Source of the DNA: Catellatospora sp. IY07-71 | GTDB taxonomy: Bacteria > Actinomycetota > Actinomycetes > Mycobacteriales > Micromonosporaceae | NCBI RefSeq assembly: GCF_018326265.1 | Contig: NZ_AP023360.1 | Span: forward strand, 1,293,501 to 1,357,500 | Direction: 5' to 3' | Length of the DNA stretch: 64,000 bases | Part shown: in pieces, positions 58,657-64,000 of the stretch | Position numbering within the stretch: the stretch's first letter is position 1 | How the letters are laid out: each line of letters begins with the position of its first letter | Program-made: the position numbers and the translations under genes | Notes under the pieces: model-generated | What the model saw: the letters and a program-made list of their open reading frames with translations, nothing else | Databases searched by the model: none | What the model was told of the DNA's origin: nothing

Positions 58657-58670
58657 TTACCGTTCAGTAA
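58657..58670. promoter_or_regulatory. TTAC-N6-GTAA palindrome upstream of etfD
   Basis: TTACCGTTCAGTAA, same pattern as 19720-19758 and 16303-16316. Its flanks (58671-58805) show no gene. Confidence 0.6.
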
Positions 58671-58805
58671 TGTGAGGGTTCGCACAGGCTGACCATCACC
58701 CTAGGTCAGCGGGCACGCTGCCGGGCGCGGACGGTCGGGACAGCGCCGAGGCCGCGGCACCGGCCGCGACCTCGGACGCGCGCTAACGTGGACGATTCGG
58801 AGAGG

Positions 58806-59069
58806 TCATCGCCACTTCGAGAGAAGACCCAGCGCGCCCACCATGGCGCCGAAGCCGACAGCCAGGTTCCAATACCCCCAACCCGCCACGGGGTAGAGCG
58901 TCTCGGACAGGTAGTACACGACGAGCCACGCGATGCCGAAAACGATCAGGGACACCGCTGTGATCGGCAGCCACATCGGGCTCGGCTTCTTCTCCGCGGC
59001 GGTGGCGTTGGGCAACACATCCGTCGGCGGCGTGTAGATCTTCTTCTTGCGGACCTGCGACTTCGGCAC
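58806..59069 (-). CDS. crgA: Cell division protein CrgA
   Basis: 87 aa from GTG with AGGAG 6 bases upstream. A basic N-terminus (VPKSQVRKKKIYTPP) is followed by two membrane helices (WLPITAVSLIVFGIAWLVVYYL and YWNLAVGFGAMVGALGLLSKW). CrgA helps assemble the divisome in actinobacteria. It is divergent from the DUF881 gene and part of the near-origin block. Confidence 0.93.
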   Translation of the reverse strand: MPKSQVRKKKIYTPPTDVLPNATAAEKKPSPMWLPITAVSLIVFGIAWLVVYYLSETLYPVAGWGYWNLAVGFGAMVGALGLLSKWR

Positions 59070-59184
59070 GGCTGTCTCCTGGAGGGGCCCTGCCCACACC
59101 GGTCGGTGACCTCGGGCATGGGCCTGAATAATGTTCGACAGATAGCGTAGTCAGGTTGTTGCGTTTTGGCACGGAGGGGGAGTG

Positions 59185-59991
59185 GTGGAATACACATCCG
59201 GCACCTCGTCATGGCGTAAGGCCGTGCTCCGGGCGGGTCGCGCGTTCGCCCGGCTGCCCGGCCGGCGCCGCAGCGGCTGGACGCTCGGCGTGCCCCTGAT
59301 CGCGGCCGCGGCCGGCCTGCTCTTCACCATGAGCGCCACCGTCTCGGCCGGCACCTCGCTGCGCGAGGACCGGCGTGTCGCGCTCGGCGAGCTGATCAGC
59401 AAGAAGGAAGCCGAGACGCAGGACGCCCGGATGCGGGTCGATCAGCTGCGCAACGAGATCGACGGGCTGACCGACGCGCTGGCCGTCGGCGACGGCCCGG
59501 TCGCCCTGGAGCACGCCCGCGGTGAGGGCTACCTGTCCGCCGCCGGGCTGACCGCCGTACACGGGCGAGGGCTCACCGTGCGCATGGACGACGCCCCGAA
59601 CAGCGCCGACGACCTCACCCCCGGCACCGCGACCCAGGACGACCTCGTCGTGCACCAGCAGGACGTGCAGGCCGTGGTGAACGCGCTCTGGGCGGGCGGC
59701 GCCGAGGCGATGACCATCATGAACGTCCGCGTCATCACCACCACCGCCGTGCAGTGTGTCGGCAACACCCTGCTGCTCGACGGCAAGCGCTACTCCCCGC
59801 CGTTCGTGATCTCGGCGATCGGCGACCCGGCCCGGCTCCAGGCCGCGCTGGACGCCGCCAAGGGCGTCCAGGCCTTCCGTGATGCTGTACGGGACTACGG
59901 CCTGGGATATAGCGTCACGCGCGAGGCGGACATCCAGGCACCCGCCTACCAGGGGTCCGTGCTGCTGCGCCATGCCTCGGTCCCGCGTTGA
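59185..59991 (+). CDS. DUF881 family membrane protein
   Basis: 268 aa from the second GTG (59185), with GGAGGGGG upstream; GTG 59182 is an alternative. One membrane helix (~35-55) is followed by a coiled coil (~65-95) and the DUF881 domain (~100-260). It usually lies beside crgA and sortase genes in actinobacteria, and is probably an extracytoplasmic division or envelope protein of unknown role. Confidence 0.88.
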   Translation: MEYTSGTSSWRKAVLRAGRAFARLPGRRRSGWTLGVPLIAAAAGLLFTMSATVSAGTSLREDRRVALGELISKKEAETQDARMRVDQLRNEIDGLTDALAVGDGPVALEHARGEGYLSAAGLTAVHGRGLTVRMDDAPNSADDLTPGTATQDDLVVHQQDVQAVVNALWAGGAEAMTIMNVRVITTTAVQCVGNTLLLDGKRYSPPFVISAIGDPARLQAALDAAKGVQAFRDAVRDYGLGYSVTREADIQAPAYQGSVLLRHASVPR

Positions 59992-60007
59992 CAAGCCGGA
60001 GAGCAGC

Positions 60008-61234
60008 ATGAGCAGGCACAGGGCGTCGGAGCCCGAGGACGACCAGACGACCATGTTCCCCCGGGTGACCGACGAGCCCGCGGCGGATGCCTCGATCACC
60101 AGCGTGCTGCCCGTGGTGCCCGCCGACGCGACGACCGTGCTGCCGGTGATCTCGACGCCGCCGTCGCCGCGTCCCGCCGCGCCGGGAGCGGAGGCGCAGC
60201 CCTCCCCCTACGCGCCGGTGAGCCCGGCACCGCAGGCCGCCGCCCCGGTGAGCCCCGCCCCGGTGAGCCCGGCCGCGGCGAGCGACGAGACCACGTACCT
60301 GCCGCGGATCTCGGATGAGACCACCCAGCTCCCGCGGATCGCCAAGCCCGCGCCCTCGGTGGCGACCGGCCGCGCGACGGCCACCGACGAGACCGGCCTG
60401 CTCGGCGCGATCCCGCCCGCTCCCCCGCCGTCTGCCGACGAGCCCAAGCCGTCCCCCCGGCCGCGCTGGAGCGGCGAGCCGGAGCCGCCGCCGATCAAGG
60501 CCGTGCGGGCCGGTGAGAAGAACTACCGCAGCATCCACTCCGAGTACACCCGGACCACCTTCGGTTCGGTGCTGCGCATGACGCTGCGCGGCACCGGCGA
60601 GCTGATGATCACGGTCGGCCTGGTCATCCTGCTCTTCGCGGCGTACGAGGTGTGGGGCAAGACGGCCATCGTCGAGGGCCACCAGAGCGAGCTGGAGCAG
60701 CAGCTGAACTGGGGTGAGCCGGTCGTGGGCGCCCCGACGCCGACGCCCAGCCCGTCGGTCACCGGCAAGCCCAAGCCGCCGCCCGCCGGGCAGCCGGTCG
60801 CCAAGCTCTACATCCCCAAGCTGAACAAGCACTGGGTCGTGGTGCAGGGCGTGACGCAGAAGGACATCCGATACGCGCCGGGCCACTACCCGAACAGCGC
60901 GATGCCGGGCCAGGAGGGCAACTTCTCGGTCGCCGGGCACCGCAACCGGGCCACCTTCTGGGACCTGGACAAGCTCCACGGCGGCGACAAGATCGTCGTG
61001 GAGACCAAGGACATGTACTACGTGTACGAGGTGGCCAAGCAGCGCATCGTGCTGCCGTCCGCGGTCGAGGTGGTGCGGCCGGTGCCGCCGACCATGACCG
61101 CCGGCAAGCTGCTCACGCTGACCACGTGCAACCCGAAGTTCGACAACTACCAGCGTCTGATCATCCACGGGACGCTCGTGCACGAGCAGCCGCGCTCCGC
61201 CGGGCCGCCCGCCGAACTGGCAGGAGCCGCCTGA
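60008..61234 (+). CDS. Class E sortase with long cytoplasmic N-terminus
   Basis: 408 aa from ATG 60008. A low-complexity Pro/Thr N-terminus (~1-190, with repeated [18 protein letters not shown]) precedes a membrane helix ([19 protein letters not shown]) and a sortase domain (~265-395) with His in [13 protein letters not shown], Cys in [11 protein letters not shown] and Arg in YQRLIIHG. The TLTTC form points to class E sortases, which anchor LAxTG-type proteins. The stop overlaps the next start (ATGA). Confidence 0.92.
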   Translation: MSRHRASEPEDDQTTMFPRVTDEPAADASITSVLPVVPADATTVLPVISTPPSPRPAAPGAEAQPSPYAPVSPAPQAAAPVSPAPVSPAAASDETTYLPRISDETTQLPRIAKPAPSVATGRATATDETGLLGAIPPAPPPSADEPKPSPRPRWSGEPEPPPIKAVRAGEKNYRSIHSEYTRTTFGSVLRMTLRGTGELMITVGLVILLFAAYEVWGKTAIVEGHQSELEQQLNWGEPVVGAPTPTPSPSVTGKPKPPPAGQPVAKLYIPKLNKHWVVVQGVTQKDIRYAPGHYPNSAMPGQEGNFSVAGHRNRATFWDLDKLHGGDKIVVETKDMYYVYEVAKQRIVLPSAVEVVRPVPPTMTAGKLLTLTTCNPKFDNYQRLIIHGTLVHEQPRSAGPPAELAGAA

Positions 61235-61521
61235 TGTACGCCTGGATCTGGCGCAAGCTGCCCTTCGGCCTGCGCGGCAAGCTGGCCGGCTCGTTCGTGC
61301 TGCTCGGCATCGTCGGCGCGCTGCTGTGGTACGTGATCTTCCCGTGGGCGGAGCCGCTGCTCCCCTTCGACGATGTCCAGGTCGGCGACCCCGACAGCGG
61401 ATACTCGCAGCTGGAGGACCCGTTCGAGATCCCCGGGGCACCCTCCGGCGAGCCCGACGATCACGAAATCCCGTACGAGACCGGGGACACCCCGGAGCCG
61501 TCCAGCTCGACCGCCAGGTGA
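61234..61521 (+). CDS. Small single-pass membrane protein
   Basis: 95 aa. A membrane helix (LAGSFVLLGIVGALLWYVIFPW, ~18-40) is followed by an acidic Pro-rich extracellular tail (~45-95). Translational coupling (ATGA) to the sortase suggests a joint role. It is conserved in this position in related actinobacteria from memory; function unknown. Confidence 0.8.
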   Translation: MYAWIWRKLPFGLRGKLAGSFVLLGIVGALLWYVIFPWAEPLLPFDDVQVGDPDSGYSQLEDPFEIPGAPSGEPDDHEIPYETGDTPEPSSSTAR

Positions 61522-61526
61522 GGGCC

Positions 61527-62174
61527 ATGCGCGTTCTTGTGATCGACAACTACGACTCGTTCGTCTACAACCTCGTGCAGTACCTCGGCCAGCTCGGGGT
61601 GGAGTGCGAGGTCCGGCGCAACGACGAGATCAGCGTCGCCGAGGTGGGCAGGCTGGGCGCCGACGGCGTGCTGCTGTCCCCCGGCCCCGGCGCGCCCGAG
61701 TCGGCCGGCATCTGCCTGGACGTCATCGCCGAGTACGGCGGGAAGCTCCCGCTCTTCGGGGTGTGCCTGGGCCACCAGGCGATCGGCCAGGCGTTCGGCG
61801 CCACGGTGACCCGCGCCCCGGAGCTGCTGCACGGAAAGACGTCGCAGGTCACGCACACCGGCGCGGGTGTGCTGGCCGGTCTGCCGGACCCGTTCACGGC
61901 GACCCGCTACCACTCGCTCGCCGTCGTCGAGGACACCCTGCCCGCCGAGATCGAGGTGACGGGGCGGACCGAATCGGGGGTGGTGATGGCGATGCGGCAC
62001 CGCACCCTGCCGATCGAGGGCGTGCAGTTCCACCCCGAGTCGGTGCTCACCCAGGGCGGCCACCTGATGCTGGCCAACTGGCTGGCGTCCTGCGGCCACA
62101 CCGAGGCCCTCGACCGTGCCCCGGCCCTGGCCGAAGAGGTCGAGCAGCGCCGCCTCGCCGCCTTCCCGGCGTAA
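61527..62174 (+). CDS. pabA: Aminodeoxychorismate/anthranilate synthase glutamine amidotransferase
   Basis: 215 aa from ATG 61527. A class I glutamine amidotransferase with NYDSFVYNLVQYLGQLG at the start, PGAPESAGICLDVI near 55, nucleophile Cys in GVCLGHQAIGQAFG and His-Glu in VQFHPESVL. It supplies ammonia to PabB or TrpE, and PabA and TrpG cannot be told apart with the partner gene absent. It sits beside pknB as in many actinobacteria. Confidence 0.93.
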   Translation: MRVLVIDNYDSFVYNLVQYLGQLGVECEVRRNDEISVAEVGRLGADGVLLSPGPGAPESAGICLDVIAEYGGKLPLFGVCLGHQAIGQAFGATVTRAPELLHGKTSQVTHTGAGVLAGLPDPFTATRYHSLAVVEDTLPAEIEVTGRTESGVVMAMRHRTLPIEGVQFHPESVLTQGGHLMLANWLASCGHTEALDRAPALAEEVEQRRLAAFPA

Positions 62175-62187
62175 CCACCCGCGAACG

Positions 62188-62223
62188 AAACGGCGCCCGT
62201 CCCCGAGGGGACGGGCGCCGTTT
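62188..62223. terminator. Bidirectional terminator, pabA / pknB
   Basis: A 16-17-bp stem (62188-62204 with 62207-62223) starts with AAA and ends with TTT, so it can act for both convergent genes. Confidence 0.85.
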
Positions 62224-62237
62224 CCATGTCTCGGCGG

Positions 62238-63938
62238 TTACTCCGATGGCGACGGGCTGGGCGACGGCGACTCCTGTGCCTTCGCCTTGAACACCACGAT
62301 GGTGACCTTGCTGCCCTTCGGCTTCAGGGTGCTCTGGCCGGGGTTCTGGTTCTGCACCGTGCCGACCCGGCTCGGATCGTCGGTCTCCTCGCCCTGGCGC
62401 ACCTCGACCTCGAAGCCGAGCCGCTTCAGCTCCGCGGTGGCCGCCTCCTCCGACATGCCGATCACGCGCGGCACGGCCACCTGGTTGCCCTTGGAGACCT
62501 TCACCTCGACGGTCGAGCCCTCGGCCACCTCCTCGCCGGCGGGCGGGTTCGTGTCGATCACAGTGCCTGCGGCCTTGTCGCTGTCCACCGGCACGAACTG
62601 CGGCACCAGATTGAGCTTGCGCAGCGCGTCCTCGGCGAACGCCTGGGTGAGGTCCTTCAGCGGAGGCACCGTCTGGAGCGGCGCGCCGTTGCAGATCTGG
62701 TAGACGACCTCGGCCTTCTCCTTCACCGCCTCGCCCTGGGCCGGGTCCTGCTCCACCACGGTGTTCTTGCGGCAGTCCGTGTTCAGCACCGGCTCCCCGA
62801 TCTTCGGGGTCAAACCGGCGCTGGTCAGCAGAGCCTTGGCTTCGGCCTCGGTCTTGCCCATCAGGTTGGGGACCGGGATGTCCTTGGGCTGGTTGGCCAG
62901 GATCAGGCCCGCGGTCAGCGCGACCACGGCCAGCACACCGAGCGCGGTGAGGGTGGCGATGACCCAGCCCGAGGCGCGGCGGCGTCGCGCGTCGCCCACC
63001 CGGGCGGGAGCGTTGCGGCCGGTGCCGGTGCGCGCCGGCGCCGTCATCGGGATGGTCTGCTCCTCGCGCAGCACCGGGGTCGCCATGACCGGGCGGCCCG
63101 CGGCGGCGCGCAGCAGATCGGCCCGCATCTCACCGGCCGACTGGTAGCGGTTGGCGGGGTTCTTCGACAGCGCCTTGAGCACCACCGCGTCGATGTCGGG
63201 GGTGACATCGCGGTTGGACTCGCTGGGCGCCGGCGGCTCCTCCCGTACGTGCTGGTAGGCCACGGCCACGGGGGAGTCGCCGACGAACGGCGGGTGCCCG
63301 CAGAGCAGCTCGAAGAGCACGCAGCCAGCCGCGTAGACGTCCGAGCGGGCGTCGACGGCCTCACCGCGCGCCTGCTCGGGAGACAGATACTGCGCGGTGC
63401 CGATGACGGCCGAGGTCTGGGTCATGGTGGTCGCACCGGACGCGAGCGCCCGCGCGATGCCGAAGTCCATGACCTTGACCTGTGCGTTCGGCGTGAACAT
63501 GACGTTGCCGGGCTTGATGTCCCGGTGGATGATGCCGTGGCGGTGGCTGAACTCCAGCGCGGCGCAGATGTCCGCGGTGATCTCCAGGGCGCGGCGTGGC
63601 ATGAGCCGGCCCTCGGCGGCGAGCACCTCCTTGAGGGTGCGCCCGGCCACGAACTCCATGACGATGTAGGGCAGCACCTCGCCGGAGGGCGCGCGCTCCT
63701 CGCCGGTGTCGTAGACCGCGACGATCGCCGGGTGGTTCAGGGCGGCTGCGTTCTGCGCCTCGCGGCGGAACCGCATCTGGAAGGTGGCGTCGCGCGCGAG
63801 ATCGGTGCGCAGCATCTTGATCGCGACGTCGCGCCCGAGGCGCAGGTCGCGTCCCCGGTGCACCTCGGCCATGCCGCCGTAGCCGAGCAACTCGCCGACT
63901 TGATACCTGCCACCCAGCAGGCGGGCCTGCGCGTTCAT
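62238..63938 (-). CDS. pknB: Serine/threonine kinase PknB with PASTA domains
   Basis: 566 aa. The kinase domain (~10-275) has ELLGYGGMAEVHRG, VAIKML, the HRDIKPGNVM catalytic loop, VMDFGIA and YLSPEQARGE. After a linker come one helix (WVIATLTALGVLAVVALTAGL) and three PASTA units (IPVPNLMGKTEAEAKALL, VPPLKDLTQAFAEDALRK, VAVPRVIGMSEEAATAEL), with a Pro/Ser tail. It senses muropeptides or lipid II outside and phosphorylates division and wall proteins. The first bases of the window's last 62 bp may carry the 3' end of an upstream leftward gene, too short to identify. Confidence 0.95.
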   Translation of the reverse strand: MNAQARLLGGRYQVGELLGYGGMAEVHRGRDLRLGRDVAIKMLRTDLARDATFQMRFRREAQNAAALNHPAIVAVYDTGEERAPSGEVLPYIVMEFVAGRTLKEVLAAEGRLMPRRALEITADICAALEFSHRHGIIHRDIKPGNVMFTPNAQVKVMDFGIARALASGATTMTQTSAVIGTAQYLSPEQARGEAVDARSDVYAAGCVLFELLCGHPPFVGDSPVAVAYQHVREEPPAPSESNRDVTPDIDAVVLKALSKNPANRYQSAGEMRADLLRAAAGRPVMATPVLREEQTIPMTAPARTGTGRNAPARVGDARRRRASGWVIATLTALGVLAVVALTAGLILANQPKDIPVPNLMGKTEAEAKALLTSAGLTPKIGEPVLNTDCRKNTVVEQDPAQGEAVKEKAEVVYQICNGAPLQTVPPLKDLTQAFAEDALRKLNLVPQFVPVDSDKAAGTVIDTNPPAGEEVAEGSTVEVKVSKGNQVAVPRVIGMSEEAATAELKRLGFEVEVRQGEETDDPSRVGTVQNQNPGQSTLKPKGSKVTIVVFKAKAQESPSPSPSPSE

Positions 63939-64000
63939 CGCGTACGTCGTCCTTCGGTCATCTGGTCCATGCTCACGTGGTCAGTCCCGTTCAGCCACCC

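Noticed and set aside
63939-64000. C-terminal end of a gene upstream of pknB (possibly pknA)
   Set aside because: Only 62 bases; one frame is open to a TGA overlapping the pknB ATG, another stops early. Too little to identify.

Overview
The window is GC-rich actinobacterial DNA, most likely from a member of the Micromonosporaceae (inference). The grounds are the high-GC codon use, the near-origin style block crgA / DUF881 / class E sortase / pabA / pknB at the right end, a RepSA-type actinomycete integrative element, and short intergenic palindromes of the AAGGTGCCCTT kind that I associate with that family.

Layout. 1-17.8 kb is ordinary chromosome: the end of an exopolysaccharide sugar transferase, a Uma2 protein, a two-component system with a membrane protein, an ABC exporter, a proline-rich membrane protein with a YEPAPS repeat, an MFS transporter, a thioredoxin/NHL protein, the 5-oxoprolinase genes pxpBCA, a TrhA/hemolysin-III protein and SixA. 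17.8-22.7 kb holds an acyl-CoA dehydrogenase, a SpoIIE-type phosphatase, dcd and an FMN-binding protein with a perfect SOS box, then tRNA-Gly(CCC).

22,727-33,798 is an integrated AICE of about 11.1 kb, bounded by 48-bp direct repeats of the tRNA 3' end. One leftward run of eight overlapping genes encodes two small zinc-ribbon proteins, an FtsK-like translocase, a 63-aa protein, a DUF2637 (SpdB-like) protein, RepSA, Xis and Int. To its right are an XRE regulator behind a four-site operator array, a CutA-like protein, a low-GC three-gene cargo built around a TIGR04255 protein, an HTH protein, and a 148-bp inverted repeat next to the right att site. The three-gene cargo is the best candidate here for an undescribed system.

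33.8-43.4 kb is a secreted-protease island: two paralogous S8 peptidases with seven FG-GAP/VCBS repeats flank an S1-like protein whose catalytic His is replaced by Gln. 43.4-58.6 kb carries a polysaccharide deacetylase, a thioesterase/TetR pair, an NAD-kinase-like / SPFH / NrtR-like Nudix group, two NlpC/P60 hydrolases around an amidase, two CBS/DUF21 transporters and EtfD. 58.8-64 kb is the cell-division / sortase / pknB block.

Cross-links. A 14-bp TTAC-N6-GTAA palindrome lies upstream of the acyl-CoA dehydrogenase (two copies), etfD and the TrhA gene, suggesting a TetR-controlled beta-oxidation regulon. An ~85-bp palindromic repeat occurs twice, and a different palindromic element sits in frame inside pxpC.
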